Source: Planobispora rosea (GTDB taxonomy: Bacteria; Actinomycetota; Actinomycetes; Streptosporangiales; Streptosporangiaceae). Taken from it: DNA of 61,798 nucleotides. The notes beneath the pieces were generated by a model that was not told the origin of the DNA, searched no databases, and was given only the letters and a program-made list of their open reading frames with translations. This document shows positions 7,752 through 15,715 of this stretch, in pieces; within the stretch, counting starts at the first letter, position 1; each line of letters starts with the position of its first letter. Location of the stretch: NCBI RefSeq assembly GCF_014648175.1, contig NZ_BMQP01000051.1, forward strand, positions 1 to 61,798, read 5' to 3'. Made by a program: the position numbers and the translations under genes.

Positions 7752-8783
7752 ATGGAGCGTGACCCGCTGGTACTCATGCGCCTGCCCGAAGCCCTGGCGG
7801 ACTTCCTGTCGTCCCTGCGCACCAAGAAGCTCTCCCCGCACACCGTCGCCGGATACGAGCGCGACCTCAGGACCGTCACCGAGATCGTCGCCTCGGCCGC
7901 GGGTGTCCCGCCCGCCGAGCTCGAGGTGCGCCGGCTCACCGGGCGGGCCGTCCGTACGGCGTTCGCGGAGTTCTCCGGACCGCGCTCGGCGGCCAGCGTC
8001 AACCGCGCCTGGAGCGCCTGGAACCAGTTCCTGACCTTCTGCGTCGCCGAAGGGCTGCTGGAGGGCAACCCGATGGCCGCGGTGCCCCGGCCCCGCCAGC
8101 CCGCCAAGGCGCCCAAGCCGCTGCTCGGCGACGGGACCGCCTCGCTGACGTTGCTGGAGCGGATCGCGGCGGGTGCGCGCGAGGCCCGGGATCCGTGGGT
8201 GGAGCGGGATCTCGTGGTTCTGGCGTTGGCGCTGGTGACGGGGATGCGTTCGGCGGAGTTGCTGAGCTTGACCGTCGGGTCGATCGGCGGCTCCCCCGGC
8301 GATCGGCGGATTCAGGTGGTCGGCAAGGGTGGCAGGACCCGGTCGTTGCCGATCGAGGCGCCGGTTGAGCGGCTCGTCGAGCGCTATCTGCGCAGCCGGT
8401 GTGAGCGGTTCGGGCTGGCGGACCTCCCCCGGTCGGCGGCGTTGCTGGTGGACACGCGCAATGAGCCGTTGCGGCGGGGCGGGCTGCAGTATCTGGTGCG
8501 TCAGTGTTACCGGTACGCCGGTGTTCATGATCGGGTGCAGCGGGGGACGTTGGTGCACGCGTTGCGGCATGAGTTCGCGACGCGGCTGGCCGAGCGCGGT
8601 GCGTCGGCGCATGAGCTGATGGAGCTACTGGGCCACTCCTCCATCGTCACGGGCCAGGCCTATGTGGCGTCGACGGCGCGGGAGGTGCGGCGGGCCGCGC
8701 AGGGCAATCCCGCCTACGGGGTTCTGGCGGAGTACGCGCGGGAGGATGGCGGTGGTGCGGTGGGTGATGCGTCTGCGGGGTGA
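7752..8783 (+). CDS. Tyrosine recombinase/integrase (XerC/D-like)
   Basis: The 343-residue protein has a core-binding SAM-like domain (about 15-110) and a catalytic domain. All catalytic residues are present: Arg in TGMRSAEL, Lys in GKGGRTR, HxxR in HALRHEFA, His in GHSS and Tyr in GQAYVAS. It is slightly longer than XerC/XerD (about 300). ATG 7752 has AGGAG seven bases upstream. From about 8200 onward the codon choice shifts toward TTG/GTG-rich usage, which continues into the following MerR gene and hints that the pair moved together. A dif-like inverted repeat sits just upstream. Confidence 0.9.
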   Translation: MERDPLVLMRLPEALADFLSSLRTKKLSPHTVAGYERDLRTVTEIVASAAGVPPAELEVRRLTGRAVRTAFAEFSGPRSAASVNRAWSAWNQFLTFCVAEGLLEGNPMAAVPRPRQPAKAPKPLLGDGTASLTLLERIAAGAREARDPWVERDLVVLALALVTGMRSAELLSLTVGSIGGSPGDRRIQVVGKGGRTRSLPIEAPVERLVERYLRSRCERFGLADLPRSAALLVDTRNEPLRRGGLQYLVRQCYRYAGVHDRVQRGTLVHALRHEFATRLAERGASAHELMELLGHSSIVTGQAYVASTAREVRRAAQGNPAYGVLAEYAREDGGGAVGDASAG

Positions 8784-8939
8784 GCGTGTCGTCGGGTGTC
8801 CGTACTGCGGTGCGTGCTGCGGTGGGCTCTTCGCGCTGACCACTCCCCTCCCCCGGCTGCGGCGGGCTTTCGGCCGGTAATCTTCAATCGTTGTCGGCTC
8901 CGGGGTGTCCTGGTGCGGGAGGCGGGAGGAGGGTGTTCG
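8784..8939. other. Intergenic region, no gene seen
   Basis: About 155 bases separate the recombinase from the tandem-MerR gene. The only landmark is the ribosome site GGAGGAGGG at its end. Co-transcription with the recombinase is possible. Confidence 0.3.
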
Positions 8940-9665
8940 ATGAGCCGCCGGGAGGCGGGGCTTCGTCCCATCGATCTGGCGCGGATGGCGGGTGTCTCGA
9001 CGCAGCAGATCCGTAACTACGGTGAGGTGGGTGTCCTGCCTCCGGCTCCGCGGACGCCGGCCGGTTACCGCAGGTTCGACGCCCGGCACCGCCAGGCTTT
9101 GATCACTTATCAGGCTCTGGTGAGGGGGTACGGCACGGACACCGCTCGGGCGATCATGCAGGCCGTTCACGCCGGGGATGTCCCCCGGGCGGTGACGCTG
9201 GTGGACGCGGGACACGCGGCGCTGCATGAGCAGAGGTTGTCGCTTCAGGCGGTCAGTGAGGCGCTGGAGGTGGTCGCGCGGCAGGACCCCGAGGCGGAGG
9301 GGCCGGTGCGGTCGGGTATGCGTGTCGGTGATGTCGCGGCTCACCTGGGTGTGCGTGCTTCGGCTCTGCGGGTGTGGGAGGCGGCCGGGTTGCTGCGGCC
9401 GGGGCGGGAGCGGGCTACGGGGTATCGCTGTTTCAGTCCGTCGGATGTGCGGGATGCGCGGATGGTCAGCATGTTGCGGCAGGGACGCTACTCTCTGGCG
9501 CAGATTCTGCCGATTCTCGAGGGGCTGCGCCGTACGGGGAGCAGCGAGGCGTTGCGGGAGGCTGTGGCGCGGCGTCAGGCTGGGTTGACGGAGCGGGCGG
9601 TGGCGATGCTGGAGGGTTCGGGTCGTCTGCACTGTTATCTCGAGGGTGGGGAGGGTGTGGTGTGA
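8940..9665 (+). CDS. Regulator with two MerR-type DNA-binding domains
   Basis: The 241-residue protein carries two MerR helix-turn-helix/wing units in one chain. The first is LRPIDLARMAGVSTQQIRNY with the wing GYRRFD, and the second is MRVGDVAAHLGVRASALRVW with the wing GYRCFSPSD. The linker between them is helical. Canonical MerR proteins have one DNA-binding unit and dimerise, so this one could bind an operator as a monomer or a doubled site. GGAGGAGGG precedes the ATG by six bases. It is transcribed in the same direction as the recombinase, with similar codon use. Confidence 0.85.
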   Translation: MSRREAGLRPIDLARMAGVSTQQIRNYGEVGVLPPAPRTPAGYRRFDARHRQALITYQALVRGYGTDTARAIMQAVHAGDVPRAVTLVDAGHAALHEQRLSLQAVSEALEVVARQDPEAEGPVRSGMRVGDVAAHLGVRASALRVWEAAGLLRPGRERATGYRCFSPSDVRDARMVSMLRQGRYSLAQILPILEGLRRTGSSEALREAVARRQAGLTERAVAMLEGSGRLHCYLEGGEGVV

Positions 9666-9734
9666 CCTGCGGGCGGGTCGGCTGCTCCCCCGTCGTCGAT
9701 TTTGTTCTTTTTAGGTGTTTTTCCTAAGTGATTG

Positions 9735-9757
9735 CCTTTACAACGTAGATTAATTTT
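9735..9757 (+). promoter_or_regulatory. Shared AT-rich promoter/operator motif, copy 1
   Basis: The core CTTTACAAyGTAGATyAATT occurs here and at 25427-25449, with 20 of 23 positions identical, in two otherwise unrelated upstream regions that are AT-rich islands in GC-rich DNA. TAGATT could be a -10 element. The downstream gene starts about 75-100 bases later. Confidence 0.5.
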
Positions 9758-9832
9758 GTCTCTTCTGTGATTTCCCGCCGCGGTGAGGGAAAGGCTCACA
9801 TGGGACCCTCTTCACCGGGCAGAGGATTCGCC

Positions 9833-10024
9833 ATGAGGAACTTCTTCAAGGTCGTACTGGTGCGGTGGTTGTCGCGCACTCCCCTGGGCCTGGCCCTGCT
9901 GGGCGTCGGCTGGTGGTTCCGGCGCAGGAAGCGGCGCGGGCAGGCGACCCTCTCCCCCGAGGGCGCCGCTGCCCGCAACCGCCGGGGCCGGGGCCGCATC
10001 CGGGTCCGCAGCCGGACGCGGTAG
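9833..10024 (+). CDS. Small basic membrane protein (possibly DUF6203)
   Basis: The 63-residue protein is MRNFFKVVLVRWLSRTPLGL onward, with one hydrophobic stretch (ALLGVGWWF) then a strongly basic tail rich in Arg. It resembles short proteins annotated DUF6203 in Streptosporangiales; I recall that family but cannot check it. ATG 9833 has AGAGG seven bases upstream. An in-frame ATG at 9800 has GGAAAGG five bases upstream and would add 11 residues. Function is unknown. Confidence 0.6.
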   Translation: MRNFFKVVLVRWLSRTPLGLALLGVGWWFRRRKRRGQATLSPEGAAARNRRGRGRIRVRSRTR

Positions 10025-10088
10025 GCGGCAGGACGCGGCGGGCGACGCGACGCGATAAATCGTTTGCGGGATTGTCAGAGGCGTCTGT

Positions 10089-10094
10089 TACGGT
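10089..10094 (+). promoter_or_regulatory. -10 element (TACGGT) of a leaderless start
   Basis: TACGGT ends seven bases before the GTG at 10102. A weak TTGCGG lies 19 bases further upstream. There is no Shine-Dalgarno, so a leaderless mRNA is likely. Confidence 0.4.
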
Positions 10095-10101
10095 CGCGGG
10101 C

Positions 10102-11031
10102 GTGTCCGAACAATCCCCGCACTCTCTCATCCATGCGCGTGGCCTGGTCAAGCGTTTCGGTGACTTCACCGCGGTCGACGGCATCGACCTGGACGTGGCG
10201 CCCGGCGAGGCGTTCGGTTTCCTGGGGCCGAACGGTGCCGGGAAGTCCTCCACGATGCGGATGATCGGCTGTGTGTCCATGCCGACAGCCGGTGAGCTGC
10301 GGATTCTGGGAATGGATCCGGTGCGCGACGGTTCCCGGATCCGGGCGCGGCTGGGGGTGTGCCCGCAGCTGGACAACCTGGACCCGGATCTGAACGTTCG
10401 GGAGAACCTGACGACGTACGCCCGTTACTTCGGGCTGTCGAAGGCGGAGGCCCGGCGCCGGGCCGAGGAGCTGCTGGACTTCGCGCAGCTGCGGGACCGG
10501 GCCACCAGCAAGGTCGAGCCGCTGTCGGGCGGGATGAAGCGCCGGCTGACGATCGCGCGGGCGCTGGTGAACGAGCCGGATCTGGTGCTGCTGGACGAGC
10601 CGACGACGGGGCTGGACCCGCAGGCGCGGCACCTGCTGTGGGAGCGGCTGTTCCGGCTCAAGCAGCGGGGCACCACGCTGGTGCTGACAACGCACTACAT
10701 GGACGAGGCCGAGCAGTTGTGCGACCGCCTCGTGGTGATGGACGGCGGGCGGATCGTGGCCGAGGGGTCGCCGCGCTCGCTGATCGAGACGTATTCCACG
10801 GCCGAGGTGGTGGAGCTGCGTTTCCCCGACGAGGTCGACTACACGGGCAAGCTCGAGGGCATCGGGCGGGTCGACCCGCTGCCGGACCGCATCCTGCTGT
10901 ACGCCGATGACGGGGACGCGGCGGTGGCCGAGGTGCACCGGCGGGGGCTGACGCCCTCGAGCGTGCTGGTTCGCAGGTCCTCGCTGGAGGATGTGTTCCT
11001 GCACCTGACCGGCCGGACGCTGGTGGACTGA
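10102..11031 (+). CDS. ABC transporter ATP-binding protein, NodI/DrrA type
   Basis: The 309-residue soluble ATPase has Walker A GPNGAGKSS, Q-loop CPQLDNLD, signature LSGGMKRR, Walker B VLLDEPTTGLDPQ and H-loop TTHYMDEAE. The roughly 90-residue C-terminal extension is typical of the DrrA/NodI drug and lipo-oligosaccharide exporter class. It is followed within two bases by the first of two ABC-2 permease genes, so it powers an ATPase plus two-permease exporter. The GTG at 10102 appears leaderless. Cargo cannot be read from sequence. Confidence 0.93.
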   Translation: MSEQSPHSLIHARGLVKRFGDFTAVDGIDLDVAPGEAFGFLGPNGAGKSSTMRMIGCVSMPTAGELRILGMDPVRDGSRIRARLGVCPQLDNLDPDLNVRENLTTYARYFGLSKAEARRRAEELLDFAQLRDRATSKVEPLSGGMKRRLTIARALVNEPDLVLLDEPTTGLDPQARHLLWERLFRLKQRGTTLVLTTHYMDEAEQLCDRLVVMDGGRIVAEGSPRSLIETYSTAEVVELRFPDEVDYTGKLEGIGRVDPLPDRILLYADDGDAAVAEVHRRGLTPSSVLVRRSSLEDVFLHLTGRTLVD

Positions 11032-11033
11032 CG

Positions 11034-11792
11034 GTGGCGCATCCGACGGTGGCCGTGCTGGAGCGGCACCTTCACCTGTACCGGCGGCTCTGGCGTGCCT
11101 CGGTGTTCTCCTCCTTCATCCTGCCGGTGCTGTTTCTGGTGAGCATCGGGGTCGGGGTCGGCAACTACGTCGGCGAGATCGGCGGTGTGAGCTACCTGGC
11201 GTGGATCGTGCCGGGCGTGATGGCCTCCACGGCGTTCCAGATGGCGATCGGTGAGTCGACCTACTCGGTGCTGGGCGACTTCAAGTGGGTGCGGGCCTAT
11301 CACGCGATGCGCGCCACGCCGGTCGGGGTCCGTGACATGGTGGCCGGCTGGATGTTGTACATCCTGCTCCGGGTGGAGATCGCTGCGGTGGTGTTCCTGG
11401 GGGTCACCGGCCTGTTCGGGGCGTTGCGTTCCCCGTGGGCGGTGGTGACCCCGCTGGTGGCGGCGCTGGTGGCGGTCGCCGCCGCGGCTCCGGTGACGGC
11501 GTTCGCGGCGAGCATCGACAACGACAGTTACTTCGCGCTGCTGTTCCGGTTCGTGATGATCCCCTCGACGTTGTTCGCGGGGGTGTTCTTCCCGGTCGAC
11601 CAGCTTCCGGAGATGGTCCGGCCGCTGGCGTACGTCTCGCCGCTGTGGCACGGGGTGGAGCTGAGCCGGGCGGCGACGCTGGGGGCCGCTCCCCCGTGGC
11701 CGGTCGCGGTGCATGCGGGCTGCCTGCTGCTGTTCGCCGCCGCGGGGCTGGCCTGGGCGGTCTCCGCCTTCGGTAAGCGACTTCAGGATTAG
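11034..11792 (+). CDS. ABC-2 type permease (NodJ-like), subunit 1
   Basis: This 252-residue integral membrane protein has six predicted helices. The motif region YLAWIVPGVMASTAFQMAIG, followed by ESTYSVLGDFKWVRAYHAM, is characteristic of NodJ-type ABC-2 permeases. GTG 11034 lies two bases after the ATPase stop, so it is co-translated with it. With the next gene it forms an unequal permease pair, which probably assembles as a heterodimer. Confidence 0.9.
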   Translation: MAHPTVAVLERHLHLYRRLWRASVFSSFILPVLFLVSIGVGVGNYVGEIGGVSYLAWIVPGVMASTAFQMAIGESTYSVLGDFKWVRAYHAMRATPVGVRDMVAGWMLYILLRVEIAAVVFLGVTGLFGALRSPWAVVTPLVAALVAVAAAAPVTAFAASIDNDSYFALLFRFVMIPSTLFAGVFFPVDQLPEMVRPLAYVSPLWHGVELSRAATLGAAPPWPVAVHAGCLLLFAAAGLAWAVSAFGKRLQD

Positions 11793-11803
11793 GGGGCCGG
11801 GGC

Positions 11804-12610
11804 ATGGTGACGGTGATGCTGGCGGTGGCCCGGGTCTCCCCCTCCCGGGTGGGCGCGGTGATCAACCGCAATGTGGGGGCGTTGCGCAGCGGCCCGTCGT
11901 ACTGGCTGGTCCTGCTGTCGGGGTTCTTCGAGCCGGTGCTGTACCTGCTGTCGATCGGTGTCGGGGTGGGGGCGCTGGTCGGCGACCTGGCGCTGCCGGG
12001 CGGGCGGGTGGTGGAGTACGCCGTGTTCGTGGCTCCGGCGATGCTGGCGGTCTCGGCGATGTCGGGTGCGCTGGCGGAGACCACGTTCAACTTCTTCTTC
12101 AAGATGAAGTACTCCAAGACCTTCGAGGCGATCCTGGCGACGCCGGTGAAGCCGTTCGAGATCGCGGTGGGCGAGCTGGCGTGGGCGCTGGTGCGCAGCG
12201 CGGCCTACACCGGGGCGTTCCTGGTGGTGATGGTGGCGCTGGGGCTGACCAGCCCCGGGTGGGCGCTGGCGGCTCTTCCGGCGACGTTGCTGGTGGGGAT
12301 GGCGTTCGGCGGGGTGGGCATGGCGATCAGCACGCTGATGCGCGGCTGGCAGGATTTCGACATGCTCACGACCGGGCAGTTCGCGTTGTTCCTGTTCTCG
12401 GGGACGTTCTCGCCGGTGCGGGACTACCCGGCCGTGTTCGAGGCGGTGGTGGCGGTGACGCCGCTGTTCCACGCGGTGGAGCTGGTGCGGGGGCTGGCCA
12501 TCGGGGAGCTGGGCTGGGGCCTGCTGGGGCATGCGGCGTATCTGGTGGTGATGGGCGCGGCGGGCCTGGCGTTCGCGGCGCGGCGGATCCAGCGGACGTT
12601 GTGCGTGTAG
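11804..12610 (+). CDS. ABC-2 type permease (NodJ-like), subunit 2
   Basis: This 268-residue protein has six predicted helices and the family segment VFVAPAMLAVSAMSGALAET followed by TFNFFFKMKYSKTFEAILAT. It starts 11 bases after the first permease gene, with GGGGCCGGGG before the ATG. It is a paralogue of the preceding gene and the last gene of the exporter operon. A GC-rich hairpin follows the stop. Confidence 0.9.
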   Translation: MVTVMLAVARVSPSRVGAVINRNVGALRSGPSYWLVLLSGFFEPVLYLLSIGVGVGALVGDLALPGGRVVEYAVFVAPAMLAVSAMSGALAETTFNFFFKMKYSKTFEAILATPVKPFEIAVGELAWALVRSAAYTGAFLVVMVALGLTSPGWALAALPATLLVGMAFGGVGMAISTLMRGWQDFDMLTTGQFALFLFSGTFSPVRDYPAVFEAVVAVTPLFHAVELVRGLAIGELGWGLLGHAAYLVVMGAAGLAFAARRIQRTLCV

Positions 12611-12632
12611 GCCGCCGGTTGCGCGGGTGTGC

Positions 12633-12656
12633 CGCCGCCCGCCGGGAGGGGCGGCG
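12633..12656 (+). terminator. GC-rich hairpin after the ABC-2 operon
   Basis: CGCCGCCC and GGGCGGCG form an 8-bp stem with an 8-base loop 22 bases after the last permease stop. There is no T-tract. A direct repeat CCGGTTCTCACGC occurs twice just downstream. Confidence 0.45.
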
Positions 12657-12729
12657 ACCGGTTCTCACGCGCCGGTTCTCACGCCGCGTGGACTGGGGTC
12701 GAGTACCCGGCCGGGTCCTTTAAGGGGGC

Positions 12730-13539
12730 TCAGCCGTCCGAGCTCGCAGGCGACGGCGGTACCTCGGCGACGAAGAACAGGAAGCTGATCTTGGTTGAGA
12801 AGGCGTGGAAGTCGTCGGGGAACAGCTCGCGGGCGGCCGGGTCGGGCTGCGGCTCGCTGATGACGGCCAGGCGGAGGCCGGCGGCGGTGAAGGCGTCGGT
12901 CATCGCGTGCAACGGCCGGCGCCAGAAGGTCATCGGGAAGGACTGCCCGTTGAACGTCCACAGGTCGGTATAGCTGGTGGTCGCGTGGTAGTCGGGCCGG
13001 GGGTCCTGGAGCGCGTAGTCCGCGAACGGGTGGTTCACCGAGGCGATCAGCCGGCCGCCGGGCCGCAGCACGCGCCGCATCTCGGCCAGCGCCGGTCCCC
13101 AGTCCTGCAGGTAGTGCAGCACCAGTGAGGCGATGACGTCGTCGAAGGCGCCGTCGGCGAACGGCAGGGGGGCGTTCAGGTCGGCCACGTGCAGGTCGGC
13201 GTCCGCACCGAGGCGCTTCCTGGCCAGCGCCAGCATCCCGGCGCTGGCGTCGATGCCGGTGACGGCCGCACCGCGCTCGCGTAGCGCGGCGGTCAGGGGG
13301 CCCGAGCCGCAGCCGGCGTCCAGGATCCGGCGGCCGGCCACGTCTCCGGCCAGGGCCAGGATCGCGGGCCGCGTCAGGTACGCGTTGATGAAGCTGTTCT
13401 CGGTCTCCGCCGCGTACGCCTCGGCGAAGCCGTCGTAGTCGTTCACCTGGGCCGCCGGATCGACCGGCCGGGGCGCGGTCGAACCCCAGAAGGGCCTCGG
13501 TGGTACGGGATTGCCGGGTCCGTCGGTTACGTGTTCCAT
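12730..13539 (-). CDS. Class I SAM-dependent methyltransferase
   Basis: The 269-residue protein has motif I ILDAGCGSGPLTAAL, the acidic end of strand 2 in VTGIDASAGML, motif II DLHVADLNAPLPFADGAFDD and the post-motif LRPGGRLIASVNHPF. These mark a small-molecule Methyltransf_11/25 type enzyme. The substrate is not indicated. The gene is convergent with the ABC-2 operon and has no partner gene. Confidence 0.85.
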   Translation of the reverse strand: MEHVTDGPGNPVPPRPFWGSTAPRPVDPAAQVNDYDGFAEAYAAETENSFINAYLTRPAILALAGDVAGRRILDAGCGSGPLTAALRERGAAVTGIDASAGMLALARKRLGADADLHVADLNAPLPFADGAFDDVIASLVLHYLQDWGPALAEMRRVLRPGGRLIASVNHPFADYALQDPRPDYHATTSYTDLWTFNGQSFPMTFWRRPLHAMTDAFTAAGLRLAVISEPQPDPAARELFPDDFHAFSTKISFLFFVAEVPPSPASSDG

Positions 13540-13705
13540 CGCCGCAGCCTAACGATCTTCGGTCGCGCTTGCGGATGTTTCATGGGATTTTTCCCGATGC
13601 CCGGACGCGTCGCACGCCGACACCATCACCGGGAAACCGTCTCCATGGCGCGGGCAGGCTCCACCTCGATGGTCGCCGCCCTCGGCGACGCTGCCGAGGA
13701 CCCCT

Positions 13706-14392
13706 TCACGGCGGCAGGGTGAAGGGCTCCGCCGACACCACGGCGGAGACGGGGACGGGGCCGTAGATGTGCGGGAAGGTCTCCGCGCCGTCCCGGATGT
13801 GCCGGTCGTCCCGGGGGCCGGGCGGCGCCTCGAAGCGGACGTCGAGACCGGTGGGGTCGATGGTCAGCAGGGTGAGCGGGTCGGTGACGCCGCGGTAGTA
13901 GCGGCGGGCGACGCCGTCGAGCTGGGCGTGGTCGGCGCAGGCGTGGATGAAGCCCTCTTCCTCCAGGGTGCGTCCCCGTGTGGAGACGCGGTACTCCCCC
14001 GTTGCGCGCGCGGCGTCCCAGTCCGCGGTCAGGGCCAGGTGAAGGACGGTCATGCGCCCCGCTGTGCCCGGGGGTGTGCCCGTCCCCTGTACGGCTCGCC
14101 TGACCAGATCACCGATCAGGAGGAAGAAGGAGAGGGCCAGGCAGAAGAACCCCACCCTCAGGGAGGTCGTGAAATTGTGCGGGCTGACCGTGATGGACGG
14201 GCCCAGCAGGCGGGCCGTTGCGATGATCGCATAGGCCGGGAAGGCGACGCCGATGAACAGGAAGGGCGTCACCAGGATCCGCAGGACTTCTCGGGGCCTG
14301 CGTCCCACCTGGATCACGGCTCTGAGCAGCAGAAGGATCATCAAGGCGATCAGGATCCAGTCCACGGCGTTCATCGCGTGATCGTAGAACAT
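13706..14392 (-). CDS. Membrane protein fused to a DUF952 domain
   Basis: A single open frame of about 228 residues encodes an N-terminal membrane half with three hydrophobic segments (WILIALMILLLL, TPFLFIGVAFPAYAIIATA and VGFFCLALSFFLLIG) and a C-terminal DUF952 domain from about residue 112. The DUF952 part reads TVLHLALTADWDAARATGEY, then LEEEGFIHACADHAQLDGVA, and ends FPHIYGPVPVSAVV. DUF952 proteins are normally soluble, stand-alone and about 110 residues long. There is no stop between the halves, and the ATG at the join has no ribosome site, so I read it as a fusion. Function is unknown. Starts at 14392 or 14374 are possible. Confidence 0.65.
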   Translation of the reverse strand: MFYDHAMNAVDWILIALMILLLLRAVIQVGRRPREVLRILVTPFLFIGVAFPAYAIIATARLLGPSITVSPHNFTTSLRVGFFCLALSFFLLIGDLVRRAVQGTGTPPGTAGRMTVLHLALTADWDAARATGEYRVSTRGRTLEEEGFIHACADHAQLDGVARRYYRGVTDPLTLLTIDPTGLDVRFEAPPGPRDDRHIRDGAETFPHIYGPVPVSAVVSAEPFTLPP

Positions 14393-14627
14393 CCGCGCAC
14401 GCGCCTCACCGGCTGCTCCGGGCGGGGCGCTACCGCGGTCGCGGGGTCCGGCCCGGCCGCGGCGCCGTTCACCGCCAGAGGGCGGTGATGAACAGCGCAG
14501 CGCGGTCTTCATGGATGCTCACCCGGGCCATGCGGTGGGGCGGTGTGGGCGCACGGGCCGGCGGAGAGGACGCCCGGCGGGAGGTCCCTGCCTGCTGGCT
14601 GTCGTGCGGCTGTCGGTGCACGGCGTG

Positions 14628-14757
14628 CACCGGGACGGCGGGCACGCGGAGGCCCTGGCCCGCTCGATCGCCCAGCCGCAGTGGCGGGCCCGGGCGCTGG
14701 TCGTCCTGGTGCGGGCATACGCCCGAGATGCTGAGCGACGAGATGCTGAGCCGGCGG
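14628..14757 (+). pseudogene. Fragment of an AEALARSI-type helical repeat protein
   Basis: In one frame this stretch reads GGHAEALARSIAQPQWRARA and continues LVVLVRAYARDAER. That is the consensus of the helical repeats (about 35 residues each) found in large actinobacterial TPR-like regulators. Only one repeat survives, with no sensible start and no further repeats, and it is open into the next gene's frame. It is best explained as the remnant of a deleted gene. Confidence 0.45.
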
Positions 14758-14763
14758 CGTGCT

Positions 14764-14769
14764 GTACCG
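14764..14769 (+). promoter_or_regulatory. -10 element (TACCGT) of a leaderless start
   Basis: TACCGT ends eight bases before the ATG at 14778 and there is no Shine-Dalgarno. Confidence 0.35.
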
Positions 14770-14777
14770 TCGGGCCG

Positions 14778-15659
14778 ATGAGGTTCGCGACCTTCAACGT
14801 GCTGCACGGCCGGCCGACCGAGAACGGGCGGCCGCTGCCCTTCCCCGCAGCGGCCGCAGAGCCGCTCGCCGAGGCCGTCGCGTCGACGGACGCCGACGTC
14901 CTGGCGCTGCAGGAGGTCGACCGTTTCCAGGAGCGGTCAGGACAGGCCGACCAGGCGGCGATCGCCGCCCGGAGGGTGGGCGCACGGGATTGGCGCTACG
15001 CCTCGGCCCTGCACGGCCGCTCGGTGCCGGACCGCGGGTGGGTGCTCGACCTGGCCCAGCCCGGGTTGCGCGTGTACGGGCCGCAGGAGGCCGCGGCCCG
15101 CAGCGGCGGCCCGTCGCACGGGATCGCCTTGCTCAGCCGGGTCCCGGTGCTCGCCTGGCGGGCGCGGCGGCTGCCGGCCGCCCCCGTGCGCCTGCCGCTG
15201 CGGGTGGTCGGGCGGCCGGGGCTCACCATGGTGCCCGATCAGCCGCGTGCCGTACTGGCCGCGGTCCTGCAGGGCCCGCGCGGTCCTTTCACCGCGGTGG
15301 CGGCGCACCTGTCGTTCGTCCCGGGCTGGAACGCGGTCCAGCTGAGCGCGATCCGCCGCTGGATCGCCGGCCTGCCGGTGCCCCACGTGCTGCTGGGCGA
15401 CCTGAACCTGGTGGGTCCCCTGCCCCGGATGGTGCTCAGCGCGGCCGCCCGGCTGGAGGACCCCGTCGGCAGGAGGCGGCCGGAGGGCCGCCGCTGGCGT
15501 GCTCTCGCCCGTACGCCGACCTACCCCGCGCACCGTCCGCGGGTGCAGTTCGACCACGTCCTGGCGACGGGTCTGTCCCCGGACGCGGTGCGCGGGACGG
15601 GCACGCCGTCCACGCCCGTCTCCGATCATCGGCCGCTCGTCATCGAGCTGGCGTTGTGA
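14778..15659 (+). CDS. Endonuclease/exonuclease/phosphatase family protein
   Basis: The 293-residue EEP-fold hydrolase has the canonical metal and catalytic motifs: FATFNVLHG at the N-terminus, LALQEVD, the His in VAAHLSF, LLGDLNLV and the C-terminal SDHRPLV. Such proteins act on nucleic acid or phosphoester substrates. No signal peptide is visible, so it is probably cytoplasmic. ATG 14778 coincides with conserved MRFATFNVLHG; upstream frame sequence belongs to the repeat-protein remnant. Confidence 0.88.
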   Translation: MRFATFNVLHGRPTENGRPLPFPAAAAEPLAEAVASTDADVLALQEVDRFQERSGQADQAAIAARRVGARDWRYASALHGRSVPDRGWVLDLAQPGLRVYGPQEAAARSGGPSHGIALLSRVPVLAWRARRLPAAPVRLPLRVVGRPGLTMVPDQPRAVLAAVLQGPRGPFTAVAAHLSFVPGWNAVQLSAIRRWIAGLPVPHVLLGDLNLVGPLPRMVLSAAARLEDPVGRRRPEGRRWRALARTPTYPAHRPRVQFDHVLATGLSPDAVRGTGTPSTPVSDHRPLVIELAL

Positions 15660-15715
15660 CCGGGTGAACCGGCCGGGACCGGCCGGTGGTGCGGCCGGTT
15701 CCGGCCGCACGGGGA

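Noticed and set aside
13500..13766. Short plus-strand ORFs between the methyltransferase and the DUF952 fusion
   Set aside because: No ribosome site, poor codon bias and no similarity that I recognise.
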